Position numbers and translations under genes: made by a program | In this document: piece after piece, positions 17,294-26,120 of the stretch | Layout of the letters: each line of letters begins with the position of its first letter | Position numbering within the stretch: the stretch's first letter is position 1 | Origin: JANNRR01 sp031401675 | Lineage (GTDB): Bacteria > Pseudomonadota > Alphaproteobacteria > Rhodobacterales > Rhodobacteraceae | Reading direction: 5' to 3' | NCBI GenBank assembly: GCA_031401675.1 | Contig: JANNRR010000152.1 | Location: 1 to 43,304, forward strand | DNA: 43,304 nucleotides | The notes under the pieces: model-generated | The model's input: only the letters and a program-made list of their open reading frames with translations | Told to the model about the DNA's origin: nothing | Databases searched by the model: none

Positions 17294-17471
17294 ACAGGCG
17301 CGCAGGCGCACCAGATGCCCCCGATCCCTGAACCCGGTATTTCCATTCCCGAAATCAACGCAAACTCTGGCCGAAGTTGAGCCAAATTCGACTGAAACAC
17401 ATCCGGCTATTAACCGGTGTTCAGCAGCGTGCGGCTAGGCTCAGGACATCCGAACTGCGCAAGGCTTGCAA

Positions 17472-18590
17472 GTGGCGGTCCTGTACTTCTCTGGCGATCA
17501 GGTCGCGTTCTTCGGCGGGATAAGTTCCAGCGGCGGCAACAGCACATTCACCGACGTCAACGCGCCGTTCCTTTCGACCGATCTTGTCGAAATCGTCGTA
17601 CCCGACAGCTACATCAGCGCCAACGGTGACTTCGAACCCAGCGAGGTGCAGTTTACCCGTGTCACCGTGGTGCGCGGTGGCGTGCGCTATGATTTCAGCG
17701 TCAACTCGGGCTCCAAGATCAAGGAAACCGGCGGCGGTCAGGTGCCCGAAGCCGGGGACACGTTCTTTACCACCAACGATCAGGTCGGCCCGCCGGGCAG
17801 CGGGCCGTTTTCGGGGTTGCAAAGCGGCAAGCTGGTGTTTTCGACCAGCACCACTTTCACCACCGGGCAGAACACGACAATCGACCGCACGCAGCTGCAG
17901 GACCTCAACGGCGATGGCAACACCAGCGATCCCGGCGAGTCGGCAAGTGCCCAGTTCAACGCCAGACCGGCCTATACGCCGCCCTGCTATGCGCCGGGCA
18001 CGCTGATCGATACGCCGGACGGCCCGCGCGCGGTCGAGGCATTGCGCCCCGGCGATCTGGTGCTGACCCTGGATCATGGCGCGCAGACGGTCCGCTGGAC
18101 CCGGAGCGGGCGACAGGCGCTGGAGGCAGCCTTGCCGGATGCCCGGCCGGTGCTGGTGAAGGCGGGGGCGTTGGGGCCGAACCTGCCCGCCCGCGACATG
18201 GTGGTTTCGCCGCAGCACCGCATATTCGTCGGGGGCGCGGGCCAGTTGCCCGCGATCTTTGCGACCGAGGCTTTTGCGCCGGCCAAATCCCTGACCTGCC
18301 TGCCCGGTATCCGCCACATGTCGGGCCGCAAGGAGGTGATCTGGGTGCATTTCGCCTGTGACCGGCACGAGGTTGTGCGGGCCAATGGCTGCTGGTCCGA
18401 GTCGCTGCTGCTGGGGCCGATGGTGCAGCGGTGTCTGACGGTGCCGGACCGCTGGGCGCTTGACGCCGTGTTGCCGGTTTCCAGCGACCCCGATTACCTG
18501 AACGGGCCGCCGGCGCGACCCTGTCTGACAGCGGGTCAGGTCGGGCGCATGATCGGGAAAGTCAGGGCATCGCCGCCGATTGCCGCCTGA
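17472..18590 (+). CDS. Hint (hedgehog/intein)-domain exoprotein
   Basis: A 372-residue protein. Residues 1-165 form a beta-rich region that begins VLYFSGDQVAFFGG, as in many Rhodobacteraceae Hint proteins. The Hint_2 domain runs from about 172: CYAPGTLIDTPDGPRAVEALRPGDLVL with candidate nucleophile Cys172, then SPQHRIF with His249 at 246-252. The Hint fold may cleave or rearrange its own chain. No signal peptide is seen; such proteins are usually thought to leave by a type I system. The GTG at 17472 (product start MAVLYF) was preferred to the TTG at 17466 by family resemblance; AAGG lies upstream. The upstream gap has a CtrA-like site. Confidence 0.8.
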   Translation: MAVLYFSGDQVAFFGGISSSGGNSTFTDVNAPFLSTDLVEIVVPDSYISANGDFEPSEVQFTRVTVVRGGVRYDFSVNSGSKIKETGGGQVPEAGDTFFTTNDQVGPPGSGPFSGLQSGKLVFSTSTTFTTGQNTTIDRTQLQDLNGDGNTSDPGESASAQFNARPAYTPPCYAPGTLIDTPDGPRAVEALRPGDLVLTLDHGAQTVRWTRSGRQALEAALPDARPVLVKAGALGPNLPARDMVVSPQHRIFVGGAGQLPAIFATEAFAPAKSLTCLPGIRHMSGRKEVIWVHFACDRHEVVRANGCWSESLLLGPMVQRCLTVPDRWALDAVLPVSSDPDYLNGPPARPCLTAGQVGRMIGKVRASPPIAA

Positions 18591-18751
18591 GACGGGTTTC
18601 CCCGGGGTGCCCGCCTTGATCCGGAATGCGGGCGTTCGTCAGCGGGTCGCTGCGCGGTCGCTGCCGCGATGCCTGAGGCAGACATGTCCTGCTGCCCCGG
18701 CCCGACGATGCTCTGGGTTGGCCCGTGGGGGGGCGCAAGGGTCCGTCCTGA

Positions 18752-19126
18752 TCAGAACATGGCCTGCGCCCCGATCATGATCACGCCCATCGCCAGCACG
18801 AACCCGGCATCGACCAGTGCGGCGTAGCGGGATTTCTGGCCGAACATCGAAGCCGCCAGTTGCAGGACGGCAATGGTGGCGATGGCGAGGAGGGCGAGGC
18901 CAAGGGCCTGCGTGGCTTCGGTGATGCCGATCACCAGCGCCATCAGGAAGGTGCCGACAAGCTGGATCGTCACGGCGGCGACCGGGACCTGTGCGGGCGG
19001 GGTGATGCCGTGGCTGCCGGCGGCCCAGCCCTTGCCGAAGAGCCAAGGGCCGAACCAGAGCATGCCGAGGCCGAAGGCCAGCACGGTGCCGACGAGGACG
19101 GCCGGCCAGTTGAGGTTTGCGAGCAT
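18752..19126 (-). CDS. DUF1761-family membrane protein
   Basis: A 124-residue inner-membrane protein with four hydrophobic segments. The first helix, WPAVLVGTVLAFGLGMLWFGPWLFGKGW, is typical of DUF1761, whose function is unknown. ATG at 19126 has a good AAAGGAGA ribosome site 6-8 bases upstream, which decides against the longer frame. It is the last gene of the leftward operon that begins with the ArsR regulator at 21121, 54 bases after the GFA gene. Confidence 0.85.
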   Translation of the reverse strand: MLANLNWPAVLVGTVLAFGLGMLWFGPWLFGKGWAAGSHGITPPAQVPVAAVTIQLVGTFLMALVIGITEATQALGLALLAIATIAVLQLAASMFGQKSRYAALVDAGFVLAMGVIMIGAQAMF

Positions 19127-19180
19127 GTCGAATGTCTCCTTTGGGTTGGCCGGTCGCGTCGGGCCGTGGCCGGTCAAGCG

Positions 19181-19591
19181 TTACATCGGCGGCATGCCGG
19201 GAAATTTCGGCAAGGCGGGGTCGAGCAGGTCCCAGGGCTGGGCCTTGCCGTTGAAGAACACCATGGCGGGCACGATGCCGGTGGCCCCGTCCATCGTGGT
19301 CAGATTCAGCGCCAGCACCCCGGGCATCCCGGCGGTCTCGCCGACCACCTGGGTGCCGCAGACCGGGCAATGTCGGCGCGTCGCCTGATTGCCGCTGTCG
19401 GCGGTGTAGGACCAGGCGACCAGCGCGCCGCTGAGCTTGACCGCTGCCGCCGGAAAGGCGGCAAAGGTGGCGTGGCCGGCACCCGACAGGGTCTGGCATT
19501 TTCTGCATTGGCAATGGCCGGCCATCATCGGCTCGGCCTCGGTTTCAAAGTGGACGGCACCACAGGCGCAGCCCCCGGTAATCTTGGACAT
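19181..19591 (-). CDS. GFA/CENP-V-family zinc protein
   Basis: A 136-residue protein of the GFA family. Zinc-ligand cysteines are visible: GGCACGAVHFE (Cys8, Cys10), GHCQCRKCQ (Cys27, Cys29, Cys32) and HCPVCG (Cys75, Cys78). The family is named after glutathione-dependent formaldehyde-activating enzyme, but most members have no proven activity. ATG at 19591 has AGGAAG upstream. It is the fourth gene of the arsR operon, between DUF899 and DUF1761. A role with thiol adducts is possible but not shown. Confidence 0.9.
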   Translation of the reverse strand: MSKITGGCACGAVHFETEAEPMMAGHCQCRKCQTLSGAGHATFAAFPAAAVKLSGALVAWSYTADSGNQATRRHCPVCGTQVVGETAGMPGVLALNLTTMDGATGIVPAMVFFNGKAQPWDLLDPALPKFPGMPPM

Positions 19592-19661
19592 GTCTCTTCC
19601 TTTCTTTGGCAGGTGCAGGGCAGGCGCAACCGGCGGACGGTGCGCGGTGAAGCGGCTTCGG

Positions 19662-20348
19662 TCAGTAGCGGTCGTGGCGGCGGACCCAGGACATCGGGAA
19701 GGGCAGGCCCTGTTCCTGTCGCCCCAGCGGGGTAAGGTCGAGCAGGTGGTAGGCGCCATTCACCATGTCGAGGCCGCGGGCATAGGTGGAATAGCTGTGC
19801 AGCACCCGGGTGCCGTCGCGCAGGAAGGTGCTGAGGCCGGGGTATTCGGCATTCTTGCCGGTGCGGGGCGCGTAATTGTAGCTGCCGCCGGGTTCACCTT
19901 GGATGAAGGATACCGCGAAATCCTCGTTGAAGCCGCTGGCACCGGCCGAGGCCCAGGGGAAGTGCCAACCCATGCGGGCGCGGTAGGCCAGCAACTGGTC
20001 AAGCGGGGCTTTCGAGATGCAGACCAGTGTGGTGTCGCGGGCAGCGAGGTGCGCTTGCACTCCGTCGAAATTGTCGGCCCAGAACGAGCAGGACGGGCAG
20101 CCCTCGGTGTAATCCAGGCCGTACATGAAGTGGTAGACGATCAACTGGCTGCGGCCGGCGAACAGGTCGGCCAGGCTGGCCTCACCCTGTTCGGTGGCGA
20201 AGCGGTAGGGTTTTTCGACCGCCACCAGCGGCAGGGCGCGGCGTTTGGCGGACAGGGCGTCGCGGGCGGCGGTAAAGGCCTTTTCCTCGGCCAGCAGTGC
20301 GGTGCGGGCGGCCAGCCAGTCGGTGCGGGAAACGACGTGCCGGTCCAT
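19662..20348 (-). CDS. DUF899 thioredoxin-like protein
   Basis: A 228-residue protein of the DUF899 thioredoxin-like family. The redox-type motif is CPSC (Cys84-Cys87) within YGLDYTEGCPSCSFWADNFDG, preceded by the strand QLIVYHFMY. The C-terminus has the family's FLRDGTRVLHSYSTYARG block. The start codon is one base after the stop of the upstream SRPBCC gene, so translation is coupled. Such proteins recur with ArsR-SRPBCC pairs. Substrate unknown. Confidence 0.9.
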   Translation of the reverse strand: MDRHVVSRTDWLAARTALLAEEKAFTAARDALSAKRRALPLVAVEKPYRFATEQGEASLADLFAGRSQLIVYHFMYGLDYTEGCPSCSFWADNFDGVQAHLAARDTTLVCISKAPLDQLLAYRARMGWHFPWASAGASGFNEDFAVSFIQGEPGGSYNYAPRTGKNAEYPGLSTFLRDGTRVLHSYSTYARGLDMVNGAYHLLDLTPLGRQEQGLPFPMSWVRRHDRY

Positions 20349-20349
20349 C

Positions 20350-20769
20350 CTAGGCCACCGCCTGTTCCAGTTTGGCCAGAATGCCGGTCCAGCCCTTCAT
20401 GTGGCTTTCGCGCGCCTCCTCGGACAAGAACTTGACATGGGTCAGCACCACTTCGGTGCCGCCGGTGACCGGGGTCAGGGTGATTTCAACCGTGGTGCCG
20501 GGGGCCGACCACGGCGCTTCCCAGGTGAAGACCAGCCGCGAATAGGGGGTGATTTCGCGGAAGGTGCCGGAATGCGGATAGTCCTTGTCGCCCACCATCA
20601 TCACGAAGAACGTGCCGCCGACCTTTGGGTCGCAGCGCGCTTCGCGCACATGCATGTCGGGGCCGGGCGACATGAACCGCGTCATCATGGCGGGGTCTAG
20701 CCAGGCCTCGAATATCTTTTGCGGCGGGGCCTTTATGGTGCGGCGGGCGGTCAGGCTGAGGTCAGTCAT
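20350..20769 (-). CDS. SRPBCC/AHSA1-family protein
   Basis: A 139-residue START-like protein of the AHSA1 type: TIKAPPQKIFEAWLDPAMMTRFM at the start, GGTFFVMMVGDKDYPHSGTFREI in the middle, and GWTGILAKLEQ as the final helix. These bind hydrophobic small molecules. It overlaps the ArsR gene by 8 bases and is therefore cotranslated with it. It is not CoxG (the SRPBCC protein of CODH clusters), since its motifs and its operon are those of ArsR-linked AHSA1 proteins. Confidence 0.9.
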   Translation of the reverse strand: MTDLSLTARRTIKAPPQKIFEAWLDPAMMTRFMSPGPDMHVREARCDPKVGGTFFVMMVGDKDYPHSGTFREITPYSRLVFTWEAPWSAPGTTVEITLTPVTGGTEVVLTHVKFLSEEARESHMKGWTGILAKLEQAVA

Positions 20770-21121
20770 CGGGCGTTTCCTTTGTCAGAAGCGTGTCGAG
20801 TTTTTCCAGTCGCATGTCCCAGATCAGCCGCAGATCGGCGAACCAGCGGTCGATCTCGGCGACGACGCTCAGGTCGGCCTCGATCAGATGTTCGCGCCAG
20901 GCCGTGCGGCGGCGGGCCAGTCCTGCCGCCTCCAGCAGCTTGATGTGCTTGGAAACCGCATTCAGGCTCATATCGAACTGCCCCGCCAGATCCGTCACCC
21001 GGGTGGCACCGTGTTGTACCAGCAGGGTCAGGATCGCCCGCCGGGTCGGATCGCTGACAGCCTTGAGAATCTCGGTCAGGCGGGGGGCGATGTCCGGGGC
21101 AGCCATGGCGGTGAATAGCAT
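20762..21121 (-). CDS. ArsR-family winged-helix repressor
   Basis: A 119-residue regulator: ILKAVSDPTRRAILTLLVQHGATRVTDLAGQFDMSLNAVSKHIKLLEAAGLARRR is a standard ArsR winged helix. It lacks the metal-binding ELCVCDL motif, so it is unlikely to sense arsenic. It belongs to the subgroup found next to SRPBCC proteins, where a small molecule may be the signal. ATG at 21121 has AGGAAG upstream; the internal Met at 21106 has none. It heads a five-gene leftward operon and is divergent from coxS. A dyad at 21137-21152 is its probable operator. Confidence 0.92.
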   Translation of the reverse strand: MLFTAMAAPDIAPRLTEILKAVSDPTRRAILTLLVQHGATRVTDLAGQFDMSLNAVSKHIKLLEAAGLARRRTAWREHLIEADLSVVAEIDRWFADLRLIWDMRLEKLDTLLTKETPDD

Positions 21122-21136
21122 TGGCGGCTTCCTGAA

Positions 21137-21152
21137 TCAACCAAAAAGTTGA
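21137..21152. promoter_or_regulatory. Probable ArsR operator
   Basis: TCAAC-CAAAAA-GTTGA, an inverted repeat 16 bases upstream of the arsR start. TCAACC/GGTTGA-like dyads are typical of ArsR-SRPBCC systems. Because the gap to coxS is only 125 bases, binding here could also touch the cox promoter. Confidence 0.6.
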
Positions 21153-21246
21153 ATGAGAAACCGGCTATTTTGTGCCGGGACGCAGGACATGGTTCTCAAA
21201 CCCGGAATCCCGTGCTTAACTGCGGGCAATGACAAGGGAGGATGCG

Positions 21247-21732
<486 letters not shown>

Positions 21733-21740
21733 GGCGAGTG

Positions 21741-21793
21741 GCGGGGTGAACCCCGGCCTGCGCAGACGGGGTAGGGTGGGGTTTGACCCCACC
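21741..21793 (+). repeat. Two hairpins between coxS and coxL
   Basis: GGGG-TGAA-CCCC (21743-21754) and GGTGGGG-TTTGA-CCCCACC (21775-21793), the second followed by CGCTTTTGG. They may stabilise the coxS message or cause partial termination, setting the subunit ratio. No long T-run follows, so a full stop is unlikely. Confidence 0.55.
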
Positions 21794-21821
21794 GCTTTTG
21801 GAAATTCAGGGAGGAATGACC

Positions 21822-24191
21822 ATGCCTAAAGATGGCGGCATCGGTGCCAGCACCAAGCGGCGCGAGGATATTCGGTTTCTGACGGGGGCCGGACGCTATA
21901 CCCACGACATCGATCTGCGCGGTCAGGCCCATGTCGTCTTTCTGCGATCCAACGTGGCACATGGCCGGATCGGCAAAATCGACGCCCGTGCGGCCGAGGC
22001 GATGCCCGGCGTGCTGGCAGTGTTCACCGGCGAGGATTTCACCGGCATGGGCGGCAACCCGGCGGGTTGGCTGATCCAGTCGCGCGGCGGCGAGGCGATG
22101 AAGGAGCCCAAGCGTCCGGTGCTGGCGCATGGCAAGGTGCGCCATGTCGGCGACGCCTATGCCGCCGTGGTGGCCGAGACTGTCGAGCAGGCGCGCGACG
22201 CAGCGGAAGCCGTCGTGGCCGATATCGAGGAGTTGCCGGCGATTGTGGATATGGCGGCGGCGGTCGCCAACCCGGATCACCGGGTGCATGACGAGATCGG
22301 CAACAACGTCTGCTTCGACTGGGGCTGGATCGAGGACAACCGGGCGGCGGTTGACGCGGCGTTCAAGTCGGCACCGCATGTGACGACGCTGGATCTGGTG
22401 AACAACCGGCTGATCCCGAATGCGATGGAGCCGCGCGCCTCAATCGGCGATTATGATCCGGGAACCGGGGACTACAAGCTGTATACCACGTCGCAGAACC
22501 CGCATCTGACGCGGCTGTTGATCGCGGCGTTCGTGATGGCGATTCCCGAGAACAAATTGACGGTGATCGCCCCCGATGTCGGCGGCGGTTTCGGGTCGAA
22601 GATTTATCACTACGGCGAGGAAGCGGTGGTGCTGGCGGCGGCCAAGCGGCTGAAACGGCCGGTGAAGTGGGTGGCGGACCGGTCGGAATCGTTCCTGGGT
22701 GATGCGCATGGCCGCGACCATGTGACGACGATCCAGCTGGCCACCGACATGGACGGCAAGATGCTGGCGCTGCGCACCGAAACGCTGGCCAATGTCGGGG
22801 CCTATCTGTCCAACTTCGCCACCGTCACCCCGACGTTCCTGCATGGCACGCTGATGTCGGGGCCGTACAAGACGCCGCTGGTCTATGTGAACCTGAAGGC
22901 GGTGTTCACCAATACTGCCCCGGTCGATGCCTATCGCGGGGCCGGGCGGCCCGAGGCGACCTATTCCATCGAGCGGGTGGTCGACAAGGCGGCGCGCGAA
23001 CTGGGGATTGATCCCTGGGAGATGCGGCGGCGCAACCTGCTGACGCCGGATCAGTTCCCCTATGCCAGTCCGGTCGGGCTGGTCTACGACACCGGCAACT
23101 ATCAGGCGACGCTCGACAAGCTGGAAGTGATCGCCGACAAGGCCGGGTTCGAGGGCCGGGTTGCGGCAAGCCGGGCGCGCGGCAAGTGGCGCGGGCTGGG
23201 CCTGTCGACCTGGATCGAGGCTTGCGGTATTGCGCCGTCGCATCTGGTGGGCGTGCTGGGGGCGCGGGTTGGCCTCTATGATGCAGCGACGGTGCGGGTG
23301 AACGCCACCGGCAACATCTCGGTTATGGTCGGCGCGCACAGCCACGGGCAGGGGCACGAGACGGTGTTTGCCCAGATCGTGTCGGACAAGCTGGGGATAC
23401 CGGCCAGCAGCATCGACATCGTGCATGGCGACACCTCGAAGATCCCGTTCGGCATGGGGTCTTACGGCTCGCGGTCGCTGGCGGTGTGCGGTTCGGCCAT
23501 GGTCAAGGCGGTCGACAAGATCATCGCCAAGGGCCGCAAGATCGCGGCGCACATGCTGGAGGCAGCGGAAGGCGATATCGTGTTCGAGGACGGGTCGTTC
23601 ACGGTGGCCGGGACCGACAAGAAGAAAAGCTTCGGCGAGATCGCGTTTTCGGCTTATGTGCCGCACAACTACCCGCTGGAAACGCTGGAACCGGGGCTGG
23701 AGGAGACCGCGTTCTATGATCCGGCCAACTTCACATTTCCCGCCGGGGCTTATGCCTGCGAAGTCGAGGTCGATCCCGATACCGGCAAGGTGCAGATCAT
23801 GCGCTTTGCCTGCGCCGATGATTTCGGCAACGTCATCAACCCGATGATCGTCGACGGTCAGGTGCATGGCGGCGTGGGGCAGGGCATCGGGCAGGCACTG
23901 CTGGAACTGGGGTCGTATGACGGCAATGGCCAGCTTCTGACCGGCAGCTACATGGATTACGCGATGCCGCGCGCCGATGACCTGCCGTTCTATCACACCG
24001 ACACCTCTTGCGTGACGGCGTGCACGCACAATCCGCTGGGGGCCAAGGGCTGCGGCGAGGCCGGGGCGATCGGATCGCCGCCGGCGGTGGTGAATGCCGT
24101 GGTCGATGCGCTGCAGCGGGCGGGCAAGCGGGTGACCCACATCGACATGCCGCTGAGCCCGGCGCGGGTATGGGCGGCGATGCAGGGCTGA
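21822..24191 (+). CDS. coxL: Form II CODH / aldehyde-oxidase-like molybdenum large subunit
   Basis: A 789-residue catalytic subunit of the xanthine oxidase family that binds molybdopterin cytosine dinucleotide (by family). The active-site loop is AYRGAGR at 370-376. True form I CO dehydrogenases have AYRCSFR, whose Cys binds copper. This is therefore form II, whose CO oxidation is weak or disputed and whose natural substrate may be another carbonyl or aldehyde. GGGFGSK and GAKGCGEAGAIG (Glu746, catalytic base) are present. ATG at 21822 was preferred to 21816 because AGGGAGGA needs some spacing. The coxS and coxM genes flank it. Confidence 0.93.
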   Translation: MPKDGGIGASTKRREDIRFLTGAGRYTHDIDLRGQAHVVFLRSNVAHGRIGKIDARAAEAMPGVLAVFTGEDFTGMGGNPAGWLIQSRGGEAMKEPKRPVLAHGKVRHVGDAYAAVVAETVEQARDAAEAVVADIEELPAIVDMAAAVANPDHRVHDEIGNNVCFDWGWIEDNRAAVDAAFKSAPHVTTLDLVNNRLIPNAMEPRASIGDYDPGTGDYKLYTTSQNPHLTRLLIAAFVMAIPENKLTVIAPDVGGGFGSKIYHYGEEAVVLAAAKRLKRPVKWVADRSESFLGDAHGRDHVTTIQLATDMDGKMLALRTETLANVGAYLSNFATVTPTFLHGTLMSGPYKTPLVYVNLKAVFTNTAPVDAYRGAGRPEATYSIERVVDKAARELGIDPWEMRRRNLLTPDQFPYASPVGLVYDTGNYQATLDKLEVIADKAGFEGRVAASRARGKWRGLGLSTWIEACGIAPSHLVGVLGARVGLYDAATVRVNATGNISVMVGAHSHGQGHETVFAQIVSDKLGIPASSIDIVHGDTSKIPFGMGSYGSRSLAVCGSAMVKAVDKIIAKGRKIAAHMLEAAEGDIVFEDGSFTVAGTDKKKSFGEIAFSAYVPHNYPLETLEPGLEETAFYDPANFTFPAGAYACEVEVDPDTGKVQIMRFACADDFGNVINPMIVDGQVHGGVGQGIGQALLELGSYDGNGQLLTGSYMDYAMPRADDLPFYHTDTSCVTACTHNPLGAKGCGEAGAIGSPPAVVNAVVDALQRAGKRVTHIDMPLSPARVWAAMQG

Positions 24192-24249
24192 CAGAGGCGA
24201 GGCGCGGTTCCGCCCGGGCGGGACTGCCGACCCCAACAGGAGAGACAGG

Positions 24250-25035
24250 ATGTACAGTTTCGAATTCGTGAAACCCGCGACGCTGGCCGATGCGGTCACC
24301 GCGATGGCGGCCGAGGATGCGCTGGCGCTGGGTGGCGGGCAGACGCTGATCCCGGCGCTGAAAAGCCGGCTGGCCAGCCCGGCGGTGCTGGTGGCGCTGT
24401 CGGGGCTGGCCGAGATCAAGGGGGTGTGCGTCGATGATGCCGGCCGGGTCTGCATCGGCGGCGGCACCACGCATGCGGCGGTGGCGGCGGCGGCGGGGGC
24501 CTATCCGGCGCTGACGGCGCTGGCGCGCGGCATCGGCGATCCGGCGGTGCGCAACCGCGGCACAATCGGCGGCTCCTTGGCCAACAACGATCCGGCGGCC
24601 TGCTATCCGGCGGCGGTGCTGGGCTCTGGCGCCATGGTGGTGACCAATACCCGCGAGATCATGGCGGATGATTTCTTTCAGGGCATGTTCGAGACGGCGC
24701 TGGAACCGGGCGAGATCATCACCGAAGTGAAGTTCCCGGTGCCGCTACAGGCAAATTATCAAAAGTTCGTGCAGCCGGCCTCGCGCTTTGCCCTGGTCGG
24801 GGTTTTCGTGGCAAGGTTCGCGGGCGGGGTACGGGTGGCGGTCACCGGCGCGTCGAACGGCGGGGTGTTCCGCTGGAGCGCGGCGGAAACGGCGCTGTCG
24901 GCCGGTTTCACGGCTGCGGCGCTGGCCGGGCTGACGGCAGACGCGGACGGGCTGATCGAGGACCTGCACGGCAATGCGGCCTATCGGGCGCACCTGATCA
25001 AGGTGATGACCGGGCGCGCGGTCGCTGCTGCCTGA
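24250..25035 (+). CDS. coxM: CODH-like FAD-binding medium subunit
   Basis: A 261-residue FAD subunit. LALGGGQTLIPALKSR (25-40) and TIGGSLANNDPAACYPAA (105-122) are the two FAD-contact motifs of the CoxM/xanthine dehydrogenase FAD domain. AYRAHLIKVMTGRAV closes the protein as usual. It accepts electrons from CoxS and gives them to the quinone pool or to oxygen. The length is slightly below the usual 285-290, mainly through short loops. It follows coxL by 58 bases, with a GGAGAGACAGG ribosome site. No coxG or coxB/C genes follow. Confidence 0.94.
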   Translation: MYSFEFVKPATLADAVTAMAAEDALALGGGQTLIPALKSRLASPAVLVALSGLAEIKGVCVDDAGRVCIGGGTTHAAVAAAAGAYPALTALARGIGDPAVRNRGTIGGSLANNDPAACYPAAVLGSGAMVVTNTREIMADDFFQGMFETALEPGEIITEVKFPVPLQANYQKFVQPASRFALVGVFVARFAGGVRVAVTGASNGGVFRWSAAETALSAGFTAAALAGLTADADGLIEDLHGNAAYRAHLIKVMTGRAVAAA

Positions 25036-25086
25036 ACCGGGCCGGTCGCGGCAAGCGCCTGCCCGTTGGCCGGAGGGGGGATGACG

Positions 25087-26067
25087 ATGCGCTGGATTGC
25101 GGCTGTTCTGATGCTGATGGCGGCGCTGCGCCCGGGTATGGCGCAGGAGGTGGCGCAGGAGATTGCCGGCCAGTCCGACCCGGCGTTTCTGGCGGCGGTC
25201 GAAAGCTGGCTGCAGGATGACGAAGCGGCGGCGCTGGCCGATCTCGGCGGACTGGCGGCGGGCGGCAATCCGGCGGCGCAGGTGCTGCTGGGGCTGATCG
25301 ACAAGACCCCCAGCCTGCAGGGTCCCTATCTGTCCGGGATATCCCGGGCCGAACGGCTGGCGCTGATCCGGGCGCCGGGCGGCATGTCGGGGCAGAACTG
25401 GATGCGGCTGGCGGCGGCAGAGGTGCCGCTGGCGGCGCTGTGGGTCGGGCTGTGGTCGGTCGAGGCCGAGCCCGGGATCGTGCTGCAGTTTATCGCGGCC
25501 GGCGAGGCGCGGGCGGCGCGGGTGGCGGTGCTGGCCCTGATGGCGCGCTACAAGCCGGGGCTGCTGGGGCTGGGTGCCAGCCCGGATTATCCGGCGGCGA
25601 TGCGGTTCGCAATGTGGGACGTGGCGATGCGCAACAGCGATCTGGGCACGCTGGCAGCGCAGGCACAGGCCGAGGCGGCGGCGTTCGTGCCGGGCGATCC
25701 GCAGCGCGCGATGGCCGGTCTGGCGGATGACGAGATGGCGCGGGCGGCCTGGGTCCAGTCGGCGGCAGTAGCCGAGCCGGTGGACGGGCTCTGCGCCGCG
25801 CTGTGCCCCGAAACCGCCGATATCTGCGCCGAGACGGCGTTTGCCGGGCTGGGTGGTTACCGCGGGCTGATGGTGGCGGGCACACCGTCGGAACAGCTGA
25901 TCGCGGCGGAGCGTTTTGCCGCCAGCCCAAAGGGGCAATCCGACCTGCTGCGGCGTATCCTGCTGCGGATCCCTGTCAGCGGGCAGGCGTCATTGCTGGC
26001 GCGCGCCAGCGATGGCGATGCCTGTTTCGGGGCGGCGCTGGCGGCCGAGGCGGCGCGGTATCAATAG
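25087..26067 (+). CDS. Exported protein of unknown function
   Basis: A 326-residue protein with a signal peptide (MRWIAAVLMLMAALRPGMA, cleavage near 19). The mature part is Ala-rich and helical with weak Sel1/TPR-like periodicity (PAAQVLLGLID, ARVAVLALMARY), and has four clustered cysteines in GLCAALCPETADICAE. ATG at 25087 is 6 bases after GGAGGGGGG; the ATG two codons earlier is too close. It follows coxM by 51 bases in the same direction and may be cotranscribed. No link to the CODH-like enzyme is known to me. Confidence 0.75.
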   Translation: MRWIAAVLMLMAALRPGMAQEVAQEIAGQSDPAFLAAVESWLQDDEAAALADLGGLAAGGNPAAQVLLGLIDKTPSLQGPYLSGISRAERLALIRAPGGMSGQNWMRLAAAEVPLAALWVGLWSVEAEPGIVLQFIAAGEARAARVAVLALMARYKPGLLGLGASPDYPAAMRFAMWDVAMRNSDLGTLAAQAQAEAAAFVPGDPQRAMAGLADDEMARAAWVQSAAVAEPVDGLCAALCPETADICAETAFAGLGGYRGLMVAGTPSEQLIAAERFAASPKGQSDLLRRILLRIPVSGQASLLARASDGDACFGAALAAEAARYQ

Positions 26068-26120
26068 GCCCGCGGTGCCGGGGCGGTTGCCCGGGCGTTG
26101 CGGTGGCGTATCGTCAGGCC

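Larger units (their letters stand above)
17051..17471. other. Intergenic gap with AT-rich head
   Basis: 421 bases without a confident gene. The first 80 bases are far richer in A/T than their surroundings (TTTTATATGTGTTTATTAT). They include a CtrA-like TTAA-N7-TTAA at 17111-17125. A small open frame occupies 17129-17293. Further on, CCGG-CTATTAA-CCGG (17402-17416) is a short imperfect dyad upstream of the Hint-protein gene. No terminator is obvious after the gene ending at 17050. Confidence 0.6.

Noticed and set aside
20350..20769. SRPBCC protein as CoxG of the CO dehydrogenase cluster
   Set aside because: It is coupled to arsR on the opposite strand and has AHSA1-type motifs, so it belongs to the ArsR operon.
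22440..24470. 676-residue leftward frame
   Set aside because: Antisense to coxL and the start of coxM, with His/Arg-rich composition typical of shadows.
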